This document shows positions 1-6,333 of a DNA stretch of 17,128 nt, piece by piece. The notes below the pieces were generated by a model that saw only the letters and a list, made by a program, of their open reading frames with translations, was not told where the DNA came from and made no database searches. How positions within the stretch are numbered: position 1 is the stretch's first letter; each line of letters starts with the position of its first letter. Source of the stretch: Candidatus Symbiothrix sp. (GTDB lineage Bacteria > Bacteroidota > Bacteroidia > Bacteroidales > Azobacteroidaceae). The translations under genes were made by a program, and so were the position numbers. The DNA is taken from assembly GCA_031270525.1 (NCBI GenBank), contig JAISXN010000137.1:1-17128 (forward strand). The letters are read 5' to 3'.

Positions 1-245
1 CTACAATCAAATCCTTTCAATTTTCCTACGAAGCTAAAGCAATCGCCACTGTAATCATCATTCCCAAAGTCTTTCAACCGGTAACAACCGTTGCGACGGT
101 CGAAATATACGTTACACGAGGCTTTTTTATCGTCGTAAAGCGGGTTCAGGAAGTTCCGCCCGACACGCCACTGGCACGGAATATAGCGCTTGAATACAGC
201 CATTCCATTGTCCGTCAGTTTCAGGATTGTTTCTTTATTTAGCAT
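1..245 (-). CDS. Primase-like (CHC2/toprim-type) mobile-element protein, N-terminal part, runs off left edge
   Basis: An open frame starts at the ATG at 245 and stays open to the window edge, giving about 81 residues with no stop. It begins MLNKETILKLTDNG and contains WRVGRNFLNPLYDDKKAS, then GCYRLKDFGNDDYSGDCF. This pattern resembles the N-terminus of the CHC2-zinc-finger/toprim primase-like proteins that follow an excisionase-like HTH gene in many Bacteroidetes conjugative and mobilisable elements. That match is from memory of the family; no zinc-binding or toprim catalytic residues fall inside the visible part. The start overlaps the end of the upstream HTH gene by 11 nt, so the two are probably translationally coupled. 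The likely role is primer synthesis or single-strand processing during element transfer, by inference from family and place. The rest of the gene lies outside the window. Confidence 0.6.
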   Translation of the reverse strand, partial: MLNKETILKLTDNGMAVFKRYIPCQWRVGRNFLNPLYDDKKASCNVYFDRRNGCYRLKDFGNDDYSGDCFSFVGKLKGFDC

Positions 246-567
246 GTAGCAGGTAGTTTTTGCGGAACTCATCCAAAGTTTGCGGACTGCAGGTAATCAC
301 CCGGTCATTGAGAGCCTGCTCAATGTCGGAAAGACGGTACAGGCATCTTCCCTTGAGCATAGAATAACTGATTAGCTGTTCTCTTCGAAGCCTTTGCAGT
401 GTTTTAGTGGAAATATTTAGCAGACGCGCCACTTCCATGCTGTCTAACCAGACTTCTCGTTTTTCATCGGATAACGGTTTTTCCGCTTTCACGACAAACT
501 CGGCTATCCGCTCTATTTTGCGGATTAATTCCTGATATGCTTTGCTTTCAAATGTGACTAATTCCAT
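235..567 (-). CDS. Excisionase-like helix-turn-helix protein of an integrative element
   Basis: Small basic protein of 110 residues from the ATG at 567. The frame is open further upstream to a TTG at 621, but the ATG start gives the usual N-terminus of this family (MELVTFESKAYQELI) and the TTG lies in an inverted repeat that looks like control DNA. Residues about 40-90 form a winged HTH of the excisionase/MerR type: WLDSMEVARLLNISTKTLQR followed by a short recognition segment and GRCLYRLSDIEQAL. In CTnDOT-type elements such proteins (Xis2c/Xis2d) bend DNA for excision and are switched on by RteC, and an rteC gene lies 1.1 kb away on the same strand. It overlaps the following primase-like gene by 11 nt. 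It may alternatively act mainly as a transcription regulator. Family call is firm; the excision role is inferred. Confidence 0.75.
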   Translation of the reverse strand: MELVTFESKAYQELIRKIERIAEFVVKAEKPLSDEKREVWLDSMEVARLLNISTKTLQRLRREQLISYSMLKGRCLYRLSDIEQALNDRVITCSPQTLDEFRKNYLLHAK

Positions 568-603
568 AATTTGAAATATTTTTCGGCAAAGGTCGGAGGT
601 TGA

Positions 604-630
604 ATTATCAGGTATTGACAAGTTGATAAT
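604..630. promoter_or_regulatory. Inverted repeat ATTATCA-N13-TGATAAT upstream of the excisionase-like gene (candidate operator)
   Basis: ATTATCA at 604-610 and TGATAAT at 624-630 are perfect inverted 7-mers, about 40-60 bp upstream of the chosen ATG of the HTH gene. The same TTGATAAT word recurs three times further right (828-835, 854-861, 907-914). RteC of CTnDOT is known to act through an inverted repeat upstream of the excision promoter, so an RteC or HTH-protein site is a reasonable guess. I see only a weak -7 box (GACCTTTG on the minus strand, 587-594) beside it. Confidence 0.4.
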
Positions 631-821
631 ACTTTTTTTGAAAGTTTTTTATATGCAACTGATAGTCTGCATATTGTGTGTTTTTATGGAGAGTAAAGGG
701 TAAAAAACGGCTTTTGAAATCGTTCTTTGAGGCAGAAAAAGCATACGAAATAGCCTCAATTTGGACAATTTCAGGGTGAAAACAGGGCTATAAAGGGCTA
801 TAAATGGACGGTGAACTTTAT

Positions 822-914
822 ATCAACTTGATAATCAAAATAAAATTATTTATTTGATAATATGATACTTATGAAGTTTGTTGCGCTAAAAAATAAAATC
901 TTCAACTTGATAAT
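822..914. repeat. Cluster of three TTGATAAT direct repeats, one within a perfect palindrome
   Basis: TTGATAAT occurs at 828-835, 854-861 and 907-914, all in the same orientation, with start-to-start distances of 26 and 53 bp. The first and third share the longer word TCAACTTGATAAT (823-835 and 902-914, with the last 12 bases certain). The first also forms ATCAA-C-TTGAT. Spacing close to multiples of 26-27 bp would place the sites about 2.5 and 5 helical turns apart. A protein-binding array for RteC or the excisionase is possible; no direct evidence. Confidence 0.5.
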
Positions 915-957
915 GGCTCGAAAAATTGCCCGGAAGCAAAAAATGGAGGATTTTGCC

Positions 958-965
958 TAACTTTG
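958..965 (+). promoter_or_regulatory. Bacteroidetes-type -7 box TAACTTTG just before the macro-domain gene
   Basis: TAACTTTG fits TAnnTTTG exactly and ends 5 nt before the ATG at 970, so a transcript from it would be leaderless or nearly so. No TTTG is found at the usual 19-21 nt upstream; the nearest TTG (926-928) is 29 nt away. Weak call. Confidence 0.3.
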
Positions 966-969
966 TACC

Positions 970-1491
970 ATGAAAAGAATCGAAATTATCAGGGGCGACA
1001 TCACAAAAATTCAGGCAGACGCCATTGTCAATGCGGCCAATAGTTCTTTGCTGGGCGGTGGAGGCGTGGACGGAGCAATCCATCGAGCCGGCGGCAGTGC
1101 CATTTTGGAAGAATGTAAACAAATCAGGGCAAAGCAGGGCGGTTGTAAAACGGGAGAGGCTGTGATTACCTGCGCAGGGAAATTGCCGGCACGGTTTGTT
1201 ATCCACACTGTTGGCCCCGTGTGGAACGGCGGACAGCGTAATGAGCCTCAAAAGTTAGCGGCCTGTTACCGAAACTCGCTATTGCTCGCGGTGGAAAATA
1301 ACTGCAAAACGATTGCATTTCCGAATATCAGTACCGGAGTGTACGGTTATCCGAAAAAAGAAGCTGCTACCGTTGCTTTTCAAACAGTAGCAGACTTTTT
1401 AGCAGGAAACGACACTATCGAAAAAGTGTATTTCGTTTGTTTCGACGAAGAGAATTATGCCTTGCTGACCACTTACTCTATTGGTACGTAA
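970..1491 (+). CDS. Macro-domain protein, O-acetyl-ADP-ribose deacetylase (YmdB) type
   Basis: A 173-residue single-domain macro protein, close to the length of YmdB (about 177). Diagnostic segments: [20 protein letters not shown] (residues 8-27), [14 protein letters not shown] with the conserved Asn-Asn-Gly-Gly-Asp active-site pattern ([17 protein letters not shown]), [20 protein letters not shown], and the second ligand loop [17 protein letters not shown]. These enzymes hydrolyse O-acetyl-ADP-ribose and can remove mono-ADP-ribose from protein; cytoplasmic. It stands alone on the plus strand amid leftward ICE genes. The last residues, after [11 protein letters not shown], do not look like the family end and are encoded by DNA that on the other strand is the 3' end of the GyrI-like fragment, so the C-terminus is probably replaced by a join. 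The core fold is complete, so activity is plausible. Confidence 0.9.
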   Translation: MKRIEIIRGDITKIQADAIVNAANSSLLGGGGVDGAIHRAGGSAILEECKQIRAKQGGCKTGEAVITCAGKLPARFVIHTVGPVWNGGQRNEPQKLAACYRNSLLLAVENNCKTIAFPNISTGVYGYPKKEAATVAFQTVADFLAGNDTIEKVYFVCFDEENYALLTTYSIGT

Positions 1492-1691
1492 ATTTCCGTT
1501 TTCAATTTTTCGGGCGGCGTTTTACCGGGATTATTGAGGTACTTCTCAAAGCAATGATAGTCCCGCAGTTTCTGTCCGCTTTCCGGCAGCCATTTGGCGT
1601 ATATGGTATCATTTCGCCGCAATGATACAACCGGAATCCATATTTCGCTTCTGTAATTCGGAGAACTCATAGCGGCATCCAAAGCGTTCAT
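1473..1691 (-). pseudogene. GyrI-like (AraC effector-binding) domain, C-terminal fragment
   Basis: From the ATG at 1691 this frame encodes 72 residues. The second half (WLPESGQKLRDYHCFEKYLN, then [15 protein letters not shown]) is the typical end of the GyrI-like small-molecule-binding domain found behind AraC HTH domains or alone. A GyrI domain is about 150 residues, so at least half is missing, and the first part (SPNYRSEIWIPV) itself looks like another GyrI-type ending, as if two fragments were joined. The ATG is preceded by a strong AGGAGG (within the last codons of rteC) at good distance, so it is probably translated by coupling to rteC. Its stop lies 19 bp inside the convergent macro-domain gene. 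It may be a relic of an AraC/GyrI cargo gene. Confidence 0.6.
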
Positions 1692-1698
1692 TGAAAAT

Positions 1699-2550
1699 TC
1701 ACCTCCTGTCATCTTCATCCATTTTCCGGTTCAGACTCTCTGTCATCGAATCAAGGAACAAAGTTCTGCTCTCTTTCCTGCTTCTGATATTCAGGTAAAT
1801 GCGGTAAATGTCCTTCAAATCAATATTGAGAAAGCTCCCAAAATAGTCTGCAAGTTCCTTCAATTCGATTTGTCCGTTATTCATAGAACGCTTGACATAA
1901 ATACCGTATATCATTTCTACAAGGCCGGTTTTTGAACCAGTCCACGTATGTTTTGCTTTCAGAAACGCTGAATTATCTTCCTCAACGTACTGGACATGAT
2001 GTTCCAACTGTAGTAATTTATTATTCAGGTAAACGGTCAGCATCTCGTTGGCAAGTATTTTGGATACTTTGAAATCATGACTTGTGGAAAATTTTGCGTC
2101 CCTTTCAAAATAGAAACTGTCCAGGATAAGTTGGAGGTCATGTTCCCCTCTTAAAAAATAATACTTATCTAAATGTGTATTCCCCGAACGATAATAGAGA
2201 TAAAAATCAAAATTCATGTCGAAGAAGTATTTTATCCGCCCCTGTATACTTTCCAGGTAAAATTTCTTATCGTTGCAACTTCCGGTCGGCATCCTCATTT
2301 CAATAGTATAAACTTTGTTGTAATACACCAATTGACTGAATAACTGTGGCTTAATTTCTTTAAAGAAATGTATTTCTTCCTGATCATCTTTGAAAGTGTA
2401 ATCAGCTATAAAGGTTTTCAACTCTTCAAAAGCCTTTTCCAGTACCTGAATAATTTTCAACGATTTTTGAGAAATATCATTCTCCGACAATTCAATGTCC
2501 TGAATATTGGTGTTGATGCTTTCCTTGAGATTGTGTACAAACTGCTCCAT
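1699..2550 (-). CDS. rteC: RteC, regulator of excision of CTnDOT-type conjugative transposons
   Basis: A 283-residue protein matching RteC in length and in its recognisable segments: DKYYFLRGEHDLQLILDSFY, FSTSHDFKVSKILANEMLTV, WTGSKTGLVEMIYGIYVKRS, LKELADYFGSFLNIDLKDIY and RSRKESRTLFLDSMTESLNR. RteC of CTnDOT is a DNA-binding protein with a helical winged-helix region that activates the excision operon (xis2c-xis2d-orf3-exc); in CTnDOT its own gene is under the RteA/RteB two-component system, neither of which is in this window. The start at 2550 follows a VOC gene end by only 3 nt, so rteC was the distal gene of a cargo operon. It now lies downstream of the inserted catabolic operon with no clear terminator between. 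Confidence 0.92.
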   Translation of the reverse strand: MEQFVHNLKESINTNIQDIELSENDISQKSLKIIQVLEKAFEELKTFIADYTFKDDQEEIHFFKEIKPQLFSQLVYYNKVYTIEMRMPTGSCNDKKFYLESIQGRIKYFFDMNFDFYLYYRSGNTHLDKYYFLRGEHDLQLILDSFYFERDAKFSTSHDFKVSKILANEMLTVYLNNKLLQLEHHVQYVEEDNSAFLKAKHTWTGSKTGLVEMIYGIYVKRSMNNGQIELKELADYFGSFLNIDLKDIYRIYLNIRSRKESRTLFLDSMTESLNRKMDEDDRR

Positions 2551-2553
2551 TTT

Positions 2554-2634
2554 CTAATCTAATTGATTCACTACAATTTCAATGCTGTTTCCTTCGGGGT
2601 CTAATACGACACTTTCGTAATAGCCATTGCCGGT
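2554..2634 (-). pseudogene. VOC (glyoxalase/bleomycin-resistance) family gene, C-terminal relic
   Basis: Read leftward, 2554-2634 encodes TGNGYYESVVLDPEGNSIE followed by IVVNQLD and a TAG at 2554-2556. This is the standard last strand of VOC proteins (G-Y-Y-E-S-x-V-x-D-P-E-G-N-x-I-E-I), with the metal-binding Glu. Nothing upstream continues the frame: beyond 2635 the sequence changes to unrelated DNA. The matching upstream part of a VOC gene sits 13.4 kb away at 16043-16296, ending at the same Gly-Tyr-Tyr. The TAG is 3 nt before the rteC start. Confidence 0.85.
2613..2634. repeat. Left copy of imperfect 22-bp direct repeat bounding the catabolic insert
   Basis: 2613-2634 matches 16060-16081 at 20 of 22 positions, both in the same orientation; the mismatches are at 2616/16063 and 2628/16075. 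The shared core includes GTAATAGCCAT. Both copies lie in the Gly-Tyr-Tyr codons of the VOC gene halves, and homology stops on either side as expected for a recombination junction. Confidence 0.7.
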
Positions 2635-2675
2635 CGTTTATTCATTCTATTTATCCGAGTAAAAGCGTTCATTTT

Positions 2676-2726
2676 CTATATGTTTACTCCTTTTATCCGC
2701 AATCCCCGCAAGGCATAATAAAGCCT
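2676..2726 (-). pseudogene. 3'-end relic of an MFS sugar permease
   Basis: Sixteen codons plus TAG at 2676-2678 read RLYYALRGLRIKGVNI, corresponding to the end of the intact FHS permease at 4991-6322 (MLYYALWGSRMKETE). At DNA level 2695-2724 matches 5028-5057 at 28 of 30 positions. Only the tail remains; it starts just beyond the HAD gene stop (2733). It marks loss of a paralogous permease gene or a recombination scar at the left end of the insert. Confidence 0.75.
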
Positions 2727-2732
2727 CTTTGA

Positions 2733-3257
2733 TTATAGTATATTCATTATTTCTTTCCAACTCGTTACCCTTTCAAAATTGTCATTGCGAATGTTGACAT
2801 TATGAGGTTGCGTAAACAGTATCTTTCTTCCGGAGAAAATTCGAAGATTCTTCGGATGATCATCAATCATAATATCTCCTTGAATATATTCTTTACTGCC
2901 ACAGAAAATCATCTGCTTCCAACTGATGAATGGAAAATGTTTTGCAAGCCATCCCCGCTTTTCATTCAGGCTATTGGGAAATTCTGTGGCAGAGGAAACG
3001 ATGATCACTTTATATTTATCATTCAGGTATTGAAGTCCTTCAATACTGTCTTCGATGAGAGGTGCTGTTCCAAAGAAGTTTATGCTGTTAACATCTTCTT
3101 CGTAGGAGGGGAAAGCCCGTTCTTCAGATTTTCCACGCAAATCTTCCATAGCCAACATTTTCCCTGACCGCTTGTATTCCAAAGCTATATATTGAGCGTA
3201 TGTATTTGCCAATACTCCATCCATATCTACTAAAATCTGTTGTTTCATTTTGTACAT
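2733..3257 (-). CDS. HAD-superfamily phosphatase, 5'(3')-deoxyribonucleotidase (NT5C) type
   Basis: A 174-residue protein with HAD motif I ILVDMDGVLANTY near residues 8-20 (nucleophile Asp11, acid Asp13), motif II in VIIVSSAT, a lysine-bearing stretch LNEKRGWLAKHFPFISW, and motif IV IMIDDHPKNL with the paired acidic residues. Spacing and length fit the NT5C family (PF06941), whose members dephosphorylate deoxynucleoside monophosphates or other small phosphate esters. A start three codons downstream (MKQQILVDMD) is equally possible. It is the last intact gene of the catabolic operon, 23 nt after rpiB. In this setting it could serve as a sugar-phosphate phosphatase that relieves toxic intermediates; that is inference. 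Confidence 0.8.
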   Translation of the reverse strand: MYKMKQQILVDMDGVLANTYAQYIALEYKRSGKMLAMEDLRGKSEERAFPSYEEDVNSINFFGTAPLIEDSIEGLQYLNDKYKVIIVSSATEFPNSLNEKRGWLAKHFPFISWKQMIFCGSKEYIQGDIMIDDHPKNLRIFSGRKILFTQPHNVNIRNDNFERVTSWKEIMNIL

Positions 3258-3280
3258 TGTTTTTAAAAGTTCGTAATCTA

Positions 3281-3739
3281 TTATTTTAGGGGTATCTTTC
3301 TAATTCTTTCCATGTGCTTGCCTCCTTCAAACTTTGTTGAAAAAAAGTTCTGAAGTATAAGCACAGCCTCTTCTTTGGTTACTATTCTGGCAGGAATGGT
3401 GATAATATTTGCATTGTTATGTGCTTTGGCATAATGTGCAATTTCTTCGTTCCAACACAATGCCGAACGTACAGACTGATGTTTATTCAGAGTCATGTTA
3501 ATTCCATTACCCGTTCCGCACATGGCAATGCCGATTTCACAATCGTCATTATCAATCGCATTTCCCAATTTATGTGCGAAATCCGGATAATCAGAACTTT
3601 CGGAAGAGTTTGTTCCGAAGTCCTGATATTCGATGTTTTCTTTTTCCATCAGTGAAATAATGTAAGATTTCAATTCAAAACCTGCATGATCACTGCATAT
3701 ACCGATAGGTTTACCTGATTGAGGAAATATCTTATTCAT
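3281..3739 (-). CDS. rpiB: Ribose-5-phosphate isomerase B
   Basis: A 152-residue RpiB/LacAB-family protein of normal length. Recognisable parts: IGICSDHAGFELK (Asp17-His18 of the phosphate/ring-opening site), SSDYPDFAHKLG, the catalytic-cysteine loop AMCGTGNGINM (Cys74), RSALCWN, and HNNANIITIPAR, ending FEGGKHMERIRKI. RpiB interconverts ribose 5-phosphate and ribulose 5-phosphate; relatives act on allose 6-phosphate or galactose 6-phosphate. It sits 7 nt after the deleted transketolase and 23 nt before the HAD gene. Pairing with transketolase is typical of Bacteroidetes pentose operons and points to exit of the substrate through the pentose phosphate pathway. Confidence 0.92.
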   Translation of the reverse strand: MNKIFPQSGKPIGICSDHAGFELKSYIISLMEKENIEYQDFGTNSSESSDYPDFAHKLGNAIDNDDCEIGIAMCGTGNGINMTLNKHQSVRSALCWNEEIAHYAKAHNNANIITIPARIVTKEEAVLILQNFFSTKFEGGKHMERIRKIPLK

Positions 3740-3746
3740 TTTGTTG

Positions 3747-4214
3747 TTATTTACCCAAAAATTCTTTTACCTGTTTGCAAACGTTGGCGGCAGTAAAACC
3801 TAATTTTTCATCGAGTATTTTATAGGGAGCCGAGAAGCCGAACGAGTTAAGTCCCCATACTTTTCCATTGCTGCCAACAAGACCTTCGAGTGTAACGGGT
3901 AAACAGGCTGTTAATCCGAATACTTTCTTTCCTGCCGGTAAAACTGATTCCTGATCTTTTTTATCCTGATTGCGGAACACTCCTTCGGATGGAACGGACA
4001 CAATACGTGTTTTGATTCCTTCGGCTTTCAGTAATTCCGCTCCTTCTATGAGTGGATTTTGCGGGTCATATACCAGAAATTCTGCATATAAGGTGTTAAT
4101 AAAGTCGGCACCACCCATAGCACCACCCGGATGCCCGGATTTAGCTTTTTCGACCATTGATGCTGCGAGGATACGGATGTTATCAGCAGCTTTAACCATT
4201 GTAAAATTATTCAT
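3747..4214 (-). pseudogene. tkt: Transketolase with large in-frame internal deletion
   Basis: The 155-residue frame joins two ends of transketolase. Residues 1-54 are the normal N-terminus (ADNIRILAASMVEKAKSGHP, then GGADFINTLYAEFLVYDPQNP). Residues 55-155 are the normal C-terminal domain, from LIEGAELLKAEGIKTRIVSV to VNAA-like AANVCKQVKEFLGK, including WGLNSFGFSAPY. Full-length transketolase is about 670 residues, so roughly 500 are missing, including the GDG thiamine-diphosphate motif and the whole pyrimidine-binding domain. The join is between codons 54 and 55 (about 4052/4053) and keeps frame, which avoids polarity on rpiB. The product cannot be a transketolase. An assembly collapse is possible but unlikely because the two sides are not repeats. 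Confidence 0.9.
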
Positions 4215-4259
4215 ATCTTATTGTGTAAAAGTATATATTTAATTATGAACAGATAGTAT

Positions 4260-4994
4260 CTAAAAAGAAAGCACTTGAGCTCCCACCTGTAGAAATCCTT
4301 TGTCGCCATGAGGATTCCACAGTACGCAAAAAAACATGGGAATTTCCCATTCATACAATTTCAATGTTCTTGACACCTTCATGGTAATGTGCACAATGCC
4401 CGGTTTATTGCCGTAGAAATGCGAGGAATCACCCGCGGGATTTAGTGCGAAAGCACCGCCAATGCCTCCATCTACACGCCAAATATTATTGCGATATACA
4501 GGATATTCTGCATAACAGAACGTGGAATATTTGTTGGCAGTATTATCTGCATTTCGGTCGCGACCGAATATCACTGTTGCACAATACAGCAATAACGGGA
4601 ACTTGTCACCTAACCGGTAGCTCATACTGGCGTCTAGGAAACGCCCGGTTTCGCGGACATTATAATTGAAATATTCCTCGTTGTTGTACGTCGCACCAGG
4701 CGAAAAGTTGTAGGTATCCCAAAGCGAAAGAGTAAACCTTTGATAAGTATATGACATATAATTATTAAATTCCTTGTATGATCCCGAGGTGTTCGTTCCG
4801 CCCCACACACCCAAACGGAAATGTTCCTTTTTGTCCGACACGCTAACGTCAGTTGTCAGTATCAGGCCGTCGGCAACTTCCATGCCGCGCCATAGGTGCA
4901 TGTTTGACACGTCTATCTTTAAATGTATCTGTGCTTCAACTTTTAACGGAAAGCCTAAGCACAACAGACAGAATATGAAATAATAGCTTTTCAT
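4260..4994 (-). CDS. Small outer-membrane beta-barrel protein, candidate substrate channel
   Basis: A 244-residue protein with a signal peptide: MKSYYFIFCLLCLGFPLKVEA, probable cleavage before QIH. The mature part is rich in alternating polar/hydrophobic strands with many aromatics (YMSYTYQRFTLSLWDTYNFS; YNVRETGRFLDASMSYRLGD; KSRTLKLYEW-like strands) and ends in Phe (LQVGAQVLSF), the usual outer-membrane targeting end. It overlaps the end of the upstream permease gene by 4 nt (ATGA), so the two are coupled. I do not recognise a named family. In this operon, which has no SusC/SusD pair, it may be the outer-membrane entry route for a small sugar or polyol. Function by inference only. Confidence 0.7.
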   Translation of the reverse strand: MKSYYFIFCLLCLGFPLKVEAQIHLKIDVSNMHLWRGMEVADGLILTTDVSVSDKKEHFRLGVWGGTNTSGSYKEFNNYMSYTYQRFTLSLWDTYNFSPGATYNNEEYFNYNVRETGRFLDASMSYRLGDKFPLLLYCATVIFGRDRNADNTANKYSTFCYAEYPVYRNNIWRVDGGIGGAFALNPAGDSSHFYGNKPGIVHITMKVSRTLKLYEWEIPMFFCVLWNPHGDKGFLQVGAQVLSF

Positions 4995-6322
4995 GATGAT
5001 ATTTGTTTCAAATTCTCAGTTTCCTTCATCCGCGATCCCCACAAGGCATAATAAAGCATCACCAGTTCGCATACAACCGTGAGTATCCAAGTCCATCTCC
5101 ATGAACCGAAAAAATCGGCCAAACCTCCTTGCAGTAATGCCAACAAGGCGCCTCCAAATACGGCGGATACAAACAGCCCTGACGCTTTGGATGTATATTT
5201 TTGCAAGCCTCTTATGGACAGGGTATAAATACAACTCCACATGGAAGAATGCAAAAGCCCGATAGCTACCAGAAACCATAGATTTTGAGTGAACATGGAG
5301 ATAATGGCGAGCAGGGTTGCTAAAGATGAGGTGGTAATCAATTGTGTTCTTGCAGAGATTTTGCTGAAGAAACTCGAAACAAACCTCCCAATCAGAAATC
5401 CGCCCCAGTACAAGGTGGAAAGCAAGGCATGTATCCCTAAATCCATTCCGCCAATAACAAAGTCCGTTCTTCCGAAAAAGGAGATGGAATGTCCCGACTC
5501 CATAAGTTCAATGGCATGCAAATTAACATTTGCACCGATGGCAACCTCCGTTCCTACGTAAAAGAAAATAGCCAGTACGCCCAAGGTAAAGTGACGGAAC
5601 GACCAAATGCTGCGTTCCAGTTTTTCGCCCGCAACCGCTCTCGTGTTTTCGATATCCGGTATGGGAAGCCTTTTAGTTATGAGAACAACCGCCAGCACAC
5701 ACAATATCATTATGGAAAGGGGGAACAGCAATTGGCTGATTTCTACTTGTTGGATGGATACGCCGCTGAATATCACGAGTGTCACGAAGAACGGGGCTGA
5801 AGTAGTACCAATGGAATTAATGCCCGTCAAAATATTCAACCGCTGCACCGGCTGTGTTCCGCGCAGTTGGCAGGAAGCAGCATAGGGATTGACTACTACC
5901 TGAATAATTGCCGCCGCCGATCCAATTAAAAAGGAACCAATAACGAAAGCCAAAAAACCATAAGGGATGACAGAATTGCCCACGCTGAATGTTGCATCCG
6001 GCATTTTGTAACCAATCCATGATGAAAATAGATAAACCAGCAAGCCAAGAACCATAATGAGTAGCCCCCGTATTATCGTACTCTTGTAGCCAAAGGCATT
6101 GACCCAACGGCTTCCCGTTCTTCCATTCACCAGATATCCGAGACCGAAAAAGAAGGAAATAAGCGTAATAAACGTATTTTTCAGACTTCCTGCATTCGCA
6201 AGAAAGGCAAATTTCAATGGAGCCTGCAACTGTTCGTTGATAGTGGTCATAAACCCGACAATGAAATAGATAAACGTCAGTATCAGGAAGGGCGCTAACG
6301 GATTCGTTTTTTGTGTATTCAT
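4991..6322 (-). CDS. MFS sugar permease, FHS family (glucose/galactose-permease type)
   Basis: A 443-residue inner-membrane protein with about 12 hydrophobic segments and a short central loop near residues 215-240 (RLPIPDIENTRAVAGEKLER). Recognisable parts: FLILTFIYFIVGFMTTINEQ (TM1 with the FHS F-x-G-F pattern), INVVVNPYA-like IIQVVVNPYAASC, RLNILTGINSIGTTSAPFFV, and FYVGTEVAIGANVN in TM7. The family imports sugars with protons. It lies 11 nt after the polyol dehydrogenase gene and overlaps the outer-membrane protein gene by 4 nt. It is distinct from the FucP-like permease at 8653-9975; the operon thus has two inner-membrane carriers plus the relic of a third at 2676-2726. Substrate not determinable. 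Confidence 0.88.
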   Translation of the reverse strand: MNTQKTNPLAPFLILTFIYFIVGFMTTINEQLQAPLKFAFLANAGSLKNTFITLISFFFGLGYLVNGRTGSRWVNAFGYKSTIIRGLLIMVLGLLVYLFSSWIGYKMPDATFSVGNSVIPYGFLAFVIGSFLIGSAAAIIQVVVNPYAASCQLRGTQPVQRLNILTGINSIGTTSAPFFVTLVIFSGVSIQQVEISQLLFPLSIMILCVLAVVLITKRLPIPDIENTRAVAGEKLERSIWSFRHFTLGVLAIFFYVGTEVAIGANVNLHAIELMESGHSISFFGRTDFVIGGMDLGIHALLSTLYWGGFLIGRFVSSFFSKISARTQLITTSSLATLLAIISMFTQNLWFLVAIGLLHSSMWSCIYTLSIRGLQKYTSKASGLFVSAVFGGALLALLQGGLADFFGSWRWTWILTVVCELVMLYYALWGSRMKETENLKQISS

Positions 6323-6333
6323 GATTCCGGTAT

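Larger units (their letters stand above)
568..969. other. About 400-bp AT-rich intergenic control region with short repeats, no gene seen
   Basis: This gap separates the leftward HTH gene from the rightward macro-domain gene. It contains no convincing coding frame. It holds the inverted repeat at 604-630, an exact tandem duplication of AGGGCTATAA at 784-793 and 794-803, three TTGATAAT words at 828-835, 854-861 and 907-914 (the first inside the perfect palindrome ATCAACTTGAT at 822-832), and a -7 box directly before the macro-domain gene. The content fits a regulatory or recombination region of the ICE. Confidence 0.6.

Noticed and set aside
568..621. TTG start at 621 for the excisionase-like HTH gene
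   Set aside because: The ATG at 567 matches family N-termini and the upstream codons fall within an inverted repeat and a possible promoter.
886..1251. 121-codon minus-strand frame opposite the macro-domain gene
   Set aside because: Shadow of the conserved macro-domain coding sequence; no family pattern of its own.
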